The translations under genes were made by a program, and so were the position numbers. The notes beneath the pieces are model-generated. The model worked only from the letters and a program-made list of their open reading frames with translations, was not told the origin of the DNA and searched no databases. From assembly GCA_018063145.1 (NCBI GenBank), contig JAGOQV010000007.1, positions 1 through 35,997 on the forward strand: a stretch of 35,997 bases of DNA. The letters run 5' to 3'. The first letter of the stretch is position 1. Each line of letters opens with the position of its first letter. The stretch comes from Alphaproteobacteria bacterium. Lineage in GTDB: Bacteria; Pseudomonadota; Alphaproteobacteria; Micavibrionales; Micavibrionaceae. Positions 27,713-35,851 of this stretch are shown piece by piece.

Positions 27713-30296
27713 AGCTATTCGGCGAAAGGTCTTGTTTGCGCACAATATGTTCGAGGGTTTGTTTCATCAAAGATTGTCGCGCAGGAGAATATTTTTTCCA
27801 ATCTCTGAGTGAAGTCAGAAGGCGAGAGGCAATCTGCGGGTTGATGGGGTCCAGTTCCAGAATGACCTTTTCAAACAGAGCGTAGCCCTCACCACTTTTC
27901 TGGTGAAAAACAACCGGATTGCGCATAGCAAAGCTTCCATACAAAGAGCGAACGCGGTTCGGGTTTTTCAGCGTAAAGTCAGGATGGTCTGCGAGGGCGC
28001 GAATGTCATCAAGGGCCGAAGGCCTCACTGCCCGCGCCTGATAGGAAAACCACTTATCCACGACAAGGGGATAGGTTTTGAACCGTGCATAGAAATCGGC
28101 CAAAATTTCAGCGCGTTCTGGTGCGTTCGTGTCGATAAGGGCGGCCAGAGCCATAATGCAGTCCGTCATGTTATTGGCCGAACGATAAAGCGCAGAAGCG
28201 AGGGCAAAAGATTGAGGATCGTGGCTCGATGTTAAATAAGACAGAGCGGATTCTTTTAAGGCTCGCCGTGCCATTGATGAAGCGTCTGGGGAATAGGCCG
28301 CTTGGGACCCGTTTTGAGCGTAAATCTCAAGCAGTTTTGCTCTGGCAAGCAGGAGAACATCTTGTTTGATTGTCTCAACAACTTGATGAATGGCATCGGG
28401 GTCAATCACATCGCGGGTTTGGGAAATAATTGAATAGTCGGGCAAGGAGAGCATTCTCGCTAAAAGAGCTTTATCCCCGTCATTGTCCAAGCATTGATCG
28501 AGAAGATGAGAGATGGTCTGCAAATAGTGTGGTTCGGTAGTCGGGGTTTGTCCTTGCTCGATGGCGTCTAGCATCCGCCCCATCAGTCCAAGAGTCAGGG
28601 TTTGGGAGGCTTCCCATCGGTTGAATCCGTCCGTGTCGTGAACCATAAGAAAGCGCAGATCATCTTCACTAAGGTCTGTCGTCAAGCGGACTGGCGCAGA
28701 AAAATTTCGGAGAATAGAAGGAACTGGACGCGCTCCAATTTGGTCAAAGTGGAAGGTCTGCGTAGATTCTGTTAGCTGCAAAACTTTGGTTTCCATGATC
28801 TCATCCCCATTGGGGCCAATCAGCCCCACGGCAACCGGAATATGCATGGGCTTTTTCTCGGGCTGCATGGGGGTAGGGGCAAGGCTTTGCGAGAGGGTTA
28901 AGCTGTATTTTTTTTCGGTTTCGTTATAGGAGGTCTGCGCGGTGAGGTGAGGAGTTCCGGCTTGCGCATACCAGAGTTTGAATTGCGAAAGGTCAAGGTT
29001 TGAGGCATCGCTCATGCACTGGACGAAATCATCTGTGGTGACGGCTTGGCCGTCAAAGCGATCAAAGTAAAGATCTGTCGCCTTGCGGTAATTGGCCTTG
29101 CCGAGCAGAAGGGACTGCATCCGTATAACCTCCGCTCCCTTTTCGTAAACCGTGGTGGTGTAGAAATTGTTGATTTCAATGTAGTTGTCGGGGCGTACGG
29201 GGTGAGCGAGGGGGCCGCTGTCCTCCGGAAACTGGAGGCTGCGCAAAGCTTGCACATCGTCAATGCGCTGCACAGCGCGAGAGTTCATGTCCGCGCTGAA
29301 CTCTTGGTCACGATAAACGGTAAGGCCTTCTTTGAGAGAAAGTTGGAACCAGTCACGGCAGGTAATACGGTTTCCTGTCCAGTTGTGAAAATACTCATGG
29401 GCAATCACGCTTTCGACACGAAAAAAATCATGGTCGGTTGCAGTATCAGGATGGGCAAGAACAAGAGCGGTATTGAATATATTGAGCGAAGTATTTTCCA
29501 TCGCGCCCATATTAAAATCACTCACTGCTACAATATTAAAACGGTCGAGTTGGTATTCGCGCCCATAAACATCTTCATCCCATTTCATGGATTTTTTAAG
29601 AGCCTCCATGGCATAGGCGCATTGGGGCTGGTCTCCGTCCCGAACGTAGATACGCAGGTCAACTTTGCGGTTCGACGCCGTGGTAAAATGGTCCTGAATA
29701 TAGTGCAAATCTCCGGCAACAAGGGCAAACAGATAGCAGGGTTTCGGGAACGGATCGTGCCAAAGGGTATAGTGGCGGCCAGATTCCAGCGTTCCTTCTT
29801 CAACCAGATTGCCGTTTGACAGCAAAACAGGGCAGGTGGCCTTGTCAGCTTCAATCCGTGTTGTGAAAATGGCCATGACATCTGGGCGGTCGGGGAAATA
29901 GGTAATGCGGCGAAAGCCTTCAGCCTCGCATTGAGTGCAGTAAGTTCCTCCTGATTTATAAAGTCCTTCGAGGGCAGTGTTTTTAGCGGGGTCAAAGCGG
30001 GTGGTTATTTCGAGGGTAAACTGCTGCTCCGAACAGGGAACGGTCAGAGTCGTTTCGGTGAGCTGGTAAGCGGAAGAGTCTAATGTCCGATCATTGAGAG
30101 AAACGGAGAGCAGTTCCATATGCTCTCCGTTTAGGACAAGCGGGCGCGATCCTTCGTGGTTTTTGACAAAGACCGTGCGGGCGATTACGTCGGTGTAAGA
30201 ATCAAATATGCGAAAATCAAGGGAAATGGATTCTACTTTGTAGTCGGGAACCTGATAGTCCTTGAGGTAGATGGTTTGGGGCGCGTCGGTCCGCAT
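27684..30296 (-). CDS. pepN: aminopeptidase N (M1 family)
   Basis: An 870-residue cytosolic zinc metallopeptidase that removes N-terminal residues from peptides, the same length as the E. coli enzyme. Substrate-binding GAMEN is at 264-268. The zinc motif HEYFH is at 300-304, and the third ligand Glu323 is in SLKEGLTVYRDQEF. The C-terminal helical half (VRSLYGSFAMRNPVVFH ...) is typical of PepN. The start ATG 30296 has GGAG nine bases upstream. The gene is preceded by a -10-like TATAAT inside a perfect inverted repeat. The 3' end overlaps rnhB. Confidence 0.96.
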   Translation of the reverse strand: MRTDAPQTIYLKDYQVPDYKVESISLDFRIFDSYTDVIARTVFVKNHEGSRPLVLNGEHMELLSVSLNDRTLDSSAYQLTETTLTVPCSEQQFTLEITTRFDPAKNTALEGLYKSGGTYCTQCEAEGFRRITYFPDRPDVMAIFTTRIEADKATCPVLLSNGNLVEEGTLESGRHYTLWHDPFPKPCYLFALVAGDLHYIQDHFTTASNRKVDLRIYVRDGDQPQCAYAMEALKKSMKWDEDVYGREYQLDRFNIVAVSDFNMGAMENTSLNIFNTALVLAHPDTATDHDFFRVESVIAHEYFHNWTGNRITCRDWFQLSLKEGLTVYRDQEFSADMNSRAVQRIDDVQALRSLQFPEDSGPLAHPVRPDNYIEINNFYTTTVYEKGAEVIRMQSLLLGKANYRKATDLYFDRFDGQAVTTDDFVQCMSDASNLDLSQFKLWYAQAGTPHLTAQTSYNETEKKYSLTLSQSLAPTPMQPEKKPMHIPVAVGLIGPNGDEIMETKVLQLTESTQTFHFDQIGARPVPSILRNFSAPVRLTTDLSEDDLRFLMVHDTDGFNRWEASQTLTLGLMGRMLDAIEQGQTPTTEPHYLQTISHLLDQCLDNDGDKALLARMLSLPDYSIISQTRDVIDPDAIHQVVETIKQDVLLLARAKLLEIYAQNGSQAAYSPDASSMARRALKESALSYLTSSHDPQSFALASALYRSANNMTDCIMALAALIDTNAPERAEILADFYARFKTYPLVVDKWFSYQARAVRPSALDDIRALADHPDFTLKNPNRVRSLYGSFAMRNPVVFHQKSGEGYALFEKVILELDPINPQIASRLLTSLRDWKKYSPARQSLMKQTLEHIVRKQDLSPNSYEIASKTLG

Positions 30297-30307
30297 GGGG
30301 AATCTCC

Positions 30308-30335
30308 GTATAATCTCGTGGGAAGAAGATTATAC
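30308..30335 (-). promoter_or_regulatory. perfect inverted repeat overlapping a -10 element ahead of pepN
   Basis: GTATAATC (30308-30315) and GATTATAC (30328-30335) are perfect 8-bp inverted copies 12 bp apart. On the minus strand the outer arm supplies TATAAT, about 33 bp before the pepN ATG. It may be a promoter with an operator, or a hairpin in the mRNA leader. No strong -35 is seen. Confidence 0.5.
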
Positions 30336-30426
30336 AGTAAAATGCCGCTCGCTAAAGGAAAAGAAAGGATTGGCGGATTTGGGAACAAGGGTGCATTTGA
30401 GGGGCACAGGTCTATTATTCATTCTC

Positions 30427-31329
30427 CTAAAAACAAGGTAGGGTAGGTACAGGCAGAGGGGCGATAAAAACTGTGCATCTCGTTGTTTCTTCGCCATCGC
30501 TGGACATGAGGGCTTGTAGACACCCAATAGAATCTTTTCCCTTGGCAATAATTGAAGTTGCCCCTTGTTTGAAGGGGGGCTTCCCACTCACATAGCTTCG
30601 TCTCTGGAGTGTTGCGTGTTCTATGGCTCTGAGCTTGCTCATCATGCCGCCTCGACTAATGCCGTCCAGATCATCATTGGCGTATTGCCACACGATGCCA
30701 AGATGCTCAACATGGGGAATAAAGCGAGCAGCAGGGTTTCTTTTCGGATTATCGTTATATAATCCATCTACATCGGAAAAAAGAACAAACGTATCGGCGT
30801 CCAGAAGGTTTGCAACAATCGCTCCGAGTCTATCGTTATCCCCATAGGCAATTTCCGAAGTTGCGATGGTATCATTCTCGTTCACGACTGGAATAACCCG
30901 TGGTGACAGGCTTTTATCGAGACTTGAAAGGCAGGCATTCCGAAGGTTGGCAACTTGTTCAAAATGTTCCGTGACGTCTGCCGTCAAAAGGACTTGTCCG
31001 ACCAGAAGGTCTTGGCGTTCAAGAGCTTGTGAGAAGGCGAGCATAAGCGAAGTTTGCCCCACCATTGCCGCCTGTTGTCTCACTGGCATAGGCAGATCTT
31101 TTGTGGCGACTGTTGGATCAATATCGAGTTTTCCCCGTCCCAGCCCAATGGCACCGGATGTGACCACAATGACCTCTTTTCCCCGTTGTTTGAGGGCGGC
31201 GATGCCCTCCGCAAAAGAATTCAGCCATTCGGTATGAACACTTCCATTCTTGATGATGGTTTCTGTTCCAATCTTGAGGACGATTCTTTGGGAGCTACCT
31301 AATATTGCTTGCGGGGTCATATGGGACAT
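30427..31329 (-). CDS. proB: glutamate 5-kinase, no PUA domain
   Basis: A 300-residue kinase for the first step of proline synthesis, phosphorylating L-glutamate. The amino-acid-kinase fold is evident from [72 protein letters not shown] and GGMMSKL. The protein ends soon after the kinase core, at TVFIAP, so the C-terminal PUA domain of the E. coli enzyme (367 residues) is absent. Between EHAT and GATSIIAKG about 12-15 residues (about 243-257, including [11 protein letters not shown]) are inserted compared with family members. ATG 31329 and 31320 are both possible starts. The gene overlaps obgE by 35 bp and is co-transcribed with it. Confidence 0.92.
   Translation of the reverse strand: MSHMTPQAILGSSQRIVLKIGTETIIKNGSVHTEWLNSFAEGIAALKQRGKEVIVVTSGAIGLGRGKLDIDPTVATKDLPMPVRQQAAMVGQTSLMLAFSQALERQDLLVGQVLLTADVTEHFEQVANLRNACLSSLDKSLSPRVIPVVNENDTIATSEIAYGDNDRLGAIVANLLDADTFVLFSDVDGLYNDNPKRNPAARFIPHVEHLGIVWQYANDDLDGISRGGMMSKLRAIEHATLQRRSYVSGKPPFKQGATSIIAKGKDSIGCLQALMSSDGEETTRCTVFIAPLPVPTLPCF
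30556..30602. repeat. short repeat inside proB similar to an intergenic copy at 25653-25688
   Basis: Both sites share, in order, AGTTG, the exact 11-mer AAGGGGGGCTT, CCACT and TCGTC (25653-25688 and 30556-30602), with gaps between the blocks. The proB copy coincides with the in-frame insertion and contains CCCCTT-CAAAC-AAGGGG on the minus strand, a small hairpin. This is suggestive of a dispersed palindromic element but rests on short matches. Confidence 0.45.
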
Positions 31330-32353
31330 GGTGTTTACTCAGTTCTTCTTGTTCAGGTCGTTTCTTTTCTGACTCGATAATTTCGGACAGTTTGAAAAGG
31401 ATCGGGCGAATACCTTCTTGTGAGACACCGGAAATCAAATATGGCCGACTCCCCAGATCTTTTTCAAACTGATCCGCTATACTTATCATAATTTCAGGGT
31501 CAATTGCATCAATTTTGTTAAGGGCGAGGATTTCTATTTTTTCATCAAGACCTTCTCCGTACTCTGTCAGCTCCTCGCGGATTGTGTGATAGGCGGCAAG
31601 AGGGTCTTCTTGGGTAATATCAACAAGGTGCAAAAGAACAGAAGTCCGCTCCACATGACCAAGGAAACGGTCTCCTAGGCCGTGGCCTTCGTGGGCCCCT
31701 TCAATCAAGCCAGGAATGTCAGCCAGAACAAAATCGTGGTTGTCAATTTTTACGACACCAAGATTGGGGTGGAGTGTGGTGAAAGGGTAGGCGGCAATTT
31801 TAGGTTTGGCGGCGGAAGAGGCCGCCAGAAAAGTTGATTTCCCCGCATTGGGTAACCCAATAATGCCGGCGTCTGCAATGAGTTTAAGGCGAAGCCAAAT
31901 TTCCCGCTCTTGCCCGGGCCACCCCGGGGTGAATTTGCGGGGAGCCTGATTGGTCGCGGTTTTGTAATGGGCGTTGCCGAACCCGCCGTCTCCGCCGCGA
32001 AGAAAGACGAAACGGTCACCAGATTTTGTAAGGTCCAGCAAGACGGTTTCTTGGTCTTCATCCAGAATCTCAGTTCCCACAGGAACACGGATCACCAGAT
32101 CTTCTCCATCGGAGCCAGAGCGGTTGCGCCCCATCCCATGACGGCCTTTTTGGGCGCGGAAGTGTTGGGTATAACGGAAATCAATGAGAGTGTTTAGGTC
32201 ATTGACGCATTCAATAATAATGCTGCCACCTCGTCCGCCATTCCCACCATCTGGACCGCCAAATTCAACAAATTTCTCACGCCGGAAGCTACAGCATCCG
32301 GCTCCGCCGTCTCCGCTTTGGACGTAGATTTTGGCTTGATCGAGAAATTTCAT
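31295..32353 (-). CDS. obgE: Obg family GTPase
   Basis: A 352-residue ribosome-associated GTPase of late 50S assembly. The Gly-rich Obg fold ([55 protein letters not shown]) fills residues 1-157. The G domain follows: G1 [10 protein letters not shown]2 [12 protein letters not shown]3 [13 protein letters not shown]4 NKID and G5 ISG. The C-terminal tail is short. It lies downstream of rplU-rpmA, the usual order, but a strong terminator separates them, so it probably has additional promoter input. The 3' end overlaps proB. Confidence 0.97.
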   Translation of the reverse strand: MKFLDQAKIYVQSGDGGAGCCSFRREKFVEFGGPDGGNGGRGGSIIIECVNDLNTLIDFRYTQHFRAQKGRHGMGRNRSGSDGEDLVIRVPVGTEILDEDQETVLLDLTKSGDRFVFLRGGDGGFGNAHYKTATNQAPRKFTPGWPGQEREIWLRLKLIADAGIIGLPNAGKSTFLAASSAAKPKIAAYPFTTLHPNLGVVKIDNHDFVLADIPGLIEGAHEGHGLGDRFLGHVERTSVLLHLVDITQEDPLAAYHTIREELTEYGEGLDEKIEILALNKIDAIDPEIMISIADQFEKDLGSRPYLISGVSQEGIRPILFKLSEIIESEKKRPEQEELSKHHVPYDPASNIR

Positions 32354-32370
32354 CCTTTGTAACCTTGTCT

Positions 32371-32403
32371 AAAACAAAAGCCCGCCTTGATGGTGGCGGG
32401 CTT
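32371..32403 (-). terminator. Rho-independent terminator after rpmA
   Basis: On the minus strand AAGCCCGCC (32403-32395) and GGCGGGCTT (32386-32378) form a perfect 9-bp stem with an 8-base loop, followed by TTGTTTT. It ends the rplU-rpmA transcript 18 bp before the obgE start. Confidence 0.93.
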
Positions 32404-32427
32404 TGATCTCTTAAAATCTATGCGATC

Positions 32428-32709
32428 TTATTCCGCCGCCTGAGCTTGTGTGGGACCGTTCGGGACCACGTTCACGACAGGGCGATCATCATCGTTGCGC
32501 GAGAAGAAAACCTTGCCATCCGTCAGAGCAAACAGGGTGTGGTCTTTGCCAATCCCGACATTTTTGCCTTGCTTAAACTTGGTTCCGCGTTGACGGATAA
32601 TAATGCAGCCTGTTGTGACGGTTTCCCCGCCAAAACATTTTACGCCAAGACGCCGACCGGCTGTGTCGCGTCCGTTGCGGGAACTACCGCCTGCTTTTTT
32701 GTGTGCCAT
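32428..32709 (-). CDS. rpmA: 50S ribosomal protein L27
   Basis: A 93-residue bacterial L27, opening [15 protein letters not shown] with the family signature, followed by [12 protein letters not shown] and [24 protein letters not shown]. The N-terminus reaches the peptidyl-transferase centre. The C-terminus ([14 protein letters not shown]) is slightly extended. It lies 28 bp after rplU, with a Shine-Dalgarno GGAGG visible in that gap on the minus strand. Confidence 0.98.
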   Translation of the reverse strand: MAHKKAGGSSRNGRDTAGRRLGVKCFGGETVTTGCIIIRQRGTKFKQGKNVGIGKDHTLFALTDGKVFFSRNDDDRPVVNVVPNGPTQAQAAE

Positions 32710-32737
32710 GGTTCATATCCTCCGGTAATCGGGCCAA

Positions 32738-33052
32738 TTAGGCCGCTTTAATATCTGTAATTTTGATGGTTGTCGTGTGCTGACGGTGTCCGTTCTTACG
32801 GCGCGAGTTTTGACGACGACGTTTTTTGAAAATCAGAACGGTATCATTCCGGCCTTGTTCCAAAATTTCTGCGGTAACGACCGCACCTTTGATGACAGGT
32901 GCGCCAACCGTGGTTTTGTCGCCATCGGAAATCAAGAGAACGTCAGTGATTTTGACGGACTCACCCGGAGCGGCTTCCAGTTTTTCAACTTGGATATAGG
33001 TATCTTTTTCGACTTTGTACTGTTTTCCACCAGTACGAATAACTGCAAACAT
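32738..33052 (-). CDS. rplU: 50S ribosomal protein L21
   Basis: A 104-residue L21, [17 protein letters not shown] at the start, [15 protein letters not shown] in the rRNA-binding C-terminal part and [10 protein letters not shown] at the end. It is the first gene of the rplU-rpmA unit. A leader of about 60 bases from the promoter at 33119-33148 contains a CCCC/GGGG hairpin. Confidence 0.98.
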   Translation of the reverse strand: MFAVIRTGGKQYKVEKDTYIQVEKLEAAPGESVKITDVLLISDGDKTTVGAPVIKGAVVTAEILEQGRNDTVLIFKKRRRQNSRRKNGHRQHTTTIKITDIKAA

Positions 33053-33118
33053 TTGTCAAACCTTTGATTCTGTTGTCAACGACCCCTAATTGGGGACCTT
33101 TTTTAGTTCAGGGCCCAG

Positions 33119-33148
33119 CTTATAAACCATTTCTTAAGGGCCTGTCAA
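33119..33148 (-). promoter_or_regulatory. sigma-70-type promoter of rplU-rpmA
   Basis: On the minus strand a perfect TTGACA (33148-33143) is followed after 18 bp by TATAAG (33124-33119), five of six matches to the -10 consensus. The predicted transcript starts about 60 bases ahead of the rplU ATG, as expected for a strong ribosomal promoter. Confidence 0.8.
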
Positions 33149-33173
33149 GGAAACTGATAGGCCGAGGATGTCC

Positions 33174-34709
33174 ATGAAATTAAGAAGCACTGCCAGCCCT
33201 GTTTCCCTTCGTAAAAGCCCAGTTCCGGCTGTTACGATTTATGGCGATGATGCCGAAAAATCGCTAACTCAGCTGATTTGGGAACTGATTCCCGGGCAGA
33301 ATGTAAGGGTTCTGACGCCAGAAAGCCAAGAAGAGCTGTTCGAAGAAGCCTATCACAGCGCGATAGTCTTCGTAGTAGTGAATGATGCCAATCCCAAAAA
33401 TCTCAACATAGCCAAGACATTGGGGGATATGAAAGGCGTTGTTGCTGACATTATAGCAATAACCGCCGAGCCTGATATTCGGAAACGGCTTCATATTCTT
33501 TCTGCTGAATTTGATGCGATTTATAACGAGGAAATTATCCGAACCAAAGATTTCCAGAACATATTCAATCATAAGCTAAAAAAGGGAATTATGCGCCTGC
33601 AAGCCCGTTTTCAGGAAGACGAGTATCAGACGTTTCGAGAATTTATGTCGGTGAGTGCCGATGCGTTCATTGTTTTTGATCGCCAAAAACGAATCTTTTA
33701 TAGCAGCGACCACTTTCTAAGAGATTTTCCCGGGATGGCCGATAAATTCGTCAGGGGAGTTCCTGTTGCTAAAATATTTGAGGGTATGGCTGAACATCTC
33801 GGCATGAAGCAGGGAGATCCATCTTATGAAAGCGCGAAGGCGTTCTGGCTTGAGTTGGTTGGGCAGTATGAATTCAAAATGGAGGATGGGAGTTATCTCC
33901 GCATGACCGCAGTTCCTCTTAAAAGTCGTGCGGGAACGATTCTCTCGATTACCAACATCACGGATTACAAAAATCAGGAAATGGCTCTGGAGCGGGCTTT
34001 GGCCAGCGAGCAGGAGGCCAGCAATCTTCAAAAGCAATTCATCAGTATGGTCAGCCACGAATTCCGGACTCCTCTGGCAATTGTCGATGGAAATGCGCAG
34101 ATTCTGGAGCGCAGAATTACGTCACTACCAACTTTCGAGGTTTTGAACCGTCTTAAAACGATCCGCAGTGCGGTTTCGCGTACAGTAAATATGATGGAGG
34201 CCGTCCTCTCTTCTAATATGCTCAAAACCGGAAAGCTTGGGCTTAATATTGAGAAGTTTAGTCTGAAAGAACTGATTCTTGAGCTGTGCGAGGAGCAAAA
34301 AAACCTCTCAAGGGACTTGATTATTACCTGCAGAATAGAAGATCTGCCGAATGAAGTAGAGCTTGACCGCAAAATGATGACGATTGTTCTGACCAATCTT
34401 TTGTCTAATGCTGTTAAGTTTTCTCCGGAAAATCCAATTATTCAGGTTCATGGTAGGACCGATGGCGGAAGAATGTTTGTCACGGTTGAAGATAATGGGG
34501 TCGGGATTCCCGAAGAAGAGGTGGACCGTATTTTTGAACGCTTCTTTCGAGCAACAACTTCTAGCGGCATTGCCGGTTCTGGCGTTGGCCTTTCTTTGGT
34601 GAGGGATTTGGTAAAGCTGCAAGGCGGGCATATCCAAGCCAAAAGCCAAGTGGGCAAGGGGACCTTTCTTAGCCTAGAGCTTCCAGAGACTTTATCCAAA
34701 AGGGCATAA
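33174..34709 (+). CDS. sensor histidine kinase with N-terminal receiver-like domain and PAS domain
   Basis: A 511-residue soluble kinase with no membrane segment. Residues of about 15-125 look like a receiver-type alpha/beta fold (IVFVVVNDANPKNL, VADIIAITAEPDI) without a clear phospho-acceptor site. A PAS-like domain spans about 145-265 (SVSADAFIVFDRQKRIFYSS ... YLRMTAVPLKSRAGTILSITNITDY). HisKA has SMVSHEFRTP with the phospho-acceptor His295. HATPase motifs follow: N box LTNLLSNAVKFSP, G1 VEDNGVGIP, F box RIFERFFRAT and G2 GSGVGLSL. The start ATG 33174 has GAGG six bases upstream; the ATG at 33168 sits directly on that GAGG. The next gene, 85 bp downstream, is a response regulator and likely partner. 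Confidence 0.93.
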   Translation: MKLRSTASPVSLRKSPVPAVTIYGDDAEKSLTQLIWELIPGQNVRVLTPESQEELFEEAYHSAIVFVVVNDANPKNLNIAKTLGDMKGVVADIIAITAEPDIRKRLHILSAEFDAIYNEEIIRTKDFQNIFNHKLKKGIMRLQARFQEDEYQTFREFMSVSADAFIVFDRQKRIFYSSDHFLRDFPGMADKFVRGVPVAKIFEGMAEHLGMKQGDPSYESAKAFWLELVGQYEFKMEDGSYLRMTAVPLKSRAGTILSITNITDYKNQEMALERALASEQEASNLQKQFISMVSHEFRTPLAIVDGNAQILERRITSLPTFEVLNRLKTIRSAVSRTVNMMEAVLSSNMLKTGKLGLNIEKFSLKELILELCEEQKNLSRDLIITCRIEDLPNEVELDRKMMTIVLTNLLSNAVKFSPENPIIQVHGRTDGGRMFVTVEDNGVGIPEEEVDRIFERFFRATTSSGIAGSGVGLSLVRDLVKLQGGHIQAKSQVGKGTFLSLELPETLSKRA

Positions 34710-34794
34710 GCTTTTTGGGTTGCCTCTTGAGCATGGGGGCAAGACGCGATAGAGTCGCAGAATCGTTAATTCTAGCTTCTGAGTTGAGTGAGCC

Positions 34795-35172
34795 ATGCCG
34801 AAAACCAAAACAATTCTTGTCGTGGAAGATGAGCGCGAGCTGTGCAGCATCCTGTACGATGATCTGAGCAGTCGCGGATATAAAGTCGAAATTGCCCGCA
34901 ATGGACAAGAAGGGCTGGAGTTGGTTCAAGGGGTTGAACCCGATCTGATTATCTGTGATCGAGCGATGCCGGTTATGTCGGGGTATCAGCTTTTAGAGCG
35001 TATTCGGGGCGGTTATCCTCAATATAGCACTCTTCCCTTCATCTTTTTGACGGCTCTTTCTGATCCTCGGGATCGCCATTCCGTAGATCACTTGAATCCA
35101 ACGGCGTATCTTGAAAAACCTGTTGACCTCGAAAAACTTGCTGAAACGGTTCGGAAAGTTCTGGCGGCCTGA
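34795..35172 (+). CDS. single-domain CheY-like response regulator
   Basis: A 125-residue receiver domain with no output domain. The acidic pocket Glu11-Asp12, phospho-acceptor Asp55 (LIICDRAMPVMSG), Thr86 (FLTAL) and Lys108 (LEKP) are all present, so it should be phosphorylatable. The alpha4 region reads DPRDRHSVDHLNPTAYLEKP, less typical than the usual GADDYLxKP. It lies downstream of the histidine kinase and touches the next gene. It may act by protein contact or in a phosphorelay. Alphaproteobacterial stand-alone receivers often do so, for example DivK. Confidence 0.94.
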   Translation: MPKTKTILVVEDERELCSILYDDLSSRGYKVEIARNGQEGLELVQGVEPDLIICDRAMPVMSGYQLLERIRGGYPQYSTLPFIFLTALSDPRDRHSVDHLNPTAYLEKPVDLEKLAETVRKVLAA

Positions 35173-35173
35173 G

Positions 35174-35701
35174 ATGATTTCTTTTTTACATTTTTTTCGC
35201 GGGTTTTCCGTTCTGTTGCTTGTCGTTTTGCTTTCTGCTTGTGCTTCCGGCGAGAGTCCGCTGGTCCGCAGTGGCTTCAAGGCAGACTATATCGTGGTGC
35301 AAAAACACGATCGTATTCTTTCGTTGTGGGCAAATGGCAAAATCATTAAATCTTATCCCATTCTTGCTCTTGGGGCTGATCCGGTTGGCCACAAACGTCA
35401 AGAAGGCGATGAAAGAACTCCCGAAGGCCGCTACTACATTAACGAGAAGCACGAAAGCAAAAATTTCCAGAAATTCCTAGAAATTTCCTACCCGAACGAA
35501 GAGGACAAGAGACTGGCCAAGACACGCCATGTGCAGGCAGGTGGAAATGTTGGTATTCACGGGGACCGTGGCGGATGGGATGGTTTCATCCAACGGTTTG
35601 ACGGCAGTTGGACAGATGGATGTCTCACCCTTCGAAACAGTGATGTTGAAGAAGTCTACGGTCTTGTCTCTGTTGGAACCCCCATCTGGATCAAGCCTTA
35701 G
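35174..35701 (+). CDS. L,D-transpeptidase (YkuD) family lipoprotein
   Basis: A 175-residue predicted lipoprotein. The signal peptide of residues 1-22 ends in the lipobox LSAC (Cys23). The YkuD domain has ADYIVVQKHDRILSLWANG near its start, then ERTPEGRYYINEK, His129 in VGIHGD and the catalytic Cys150 in WTDGCLTLRN. The family forms meso-DAP cross-links in peptidoglycan or attaches lipoproteins to it. The start ATG 35174 follows the response-regulator stop by one base; a reading from 35111 overlaps that gene in another frame and lacks the signal peptide at its N-terminus. It is probably co-transcribed with the regulator. The TAG stop uses the first base of the palindromic element. Confidence 0.93.
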   Translation: MISFLHFFRGFSVLLLVVLLSACASGESPLVRSGFKADYIVVQKHDRILSLWANGKIIKSYPILALGADPVGHKRQEGDERTPEGRYYINEKHESKNFQKFLEISYPNEEDKRLAKTRHVQAGGNVGIHGDRGGWDGFIQRFDGSWTDGCLTLRNSDVEEVYGLVSVGTPIWIKP

Positions 35702-35846
35702 TGTCCATCCATAAAGTTTCCATCTATGGACTGCAAATGGTGGTTTCCTGCGCTTCCGTTGCTCAAGTACCTTGATGTACGTTCCGCTGCGGTTCTCGGA
35801 AATCCGGCATTTTCGTCACATATCTGGAACTTTCTGGACGGACACT
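35701..35846. repeat. 146-bp near-symmetrical palindromic element (MITE-like)
   Basis: The ends GTGTCC(A/G)TCCA(T/G)AAAGTT are inverted copies; across the outer 28 bases about 23 match with one gap. The symmetry continues inward (AAATG, TTTCC blocks) to GTAC-CTTGAT-GTAC at 35767-35780, whose centre, 35773.5, is exactly the centre of the whole element. TTA flanks both ends, as a 3-bp target duplication would. It lies between convergent genes, so a role as a two-way terminator is also possible. An ORF across it (35726-35911) has no support. Confidence 0.7.
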
Positions 35847-35851
35847 TAAAA

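Noticed and set aside
30333..30425. Short minus-strand ORF of 30 codons between proB and pepN (from an ATG after GGAGA)
   Set aside because: The Shine-Dalgarno spacing is too short, the product matches nothing I know, and its stop lies in the inverted repeat. A leader peptide cannot be excluded but is unsupported.
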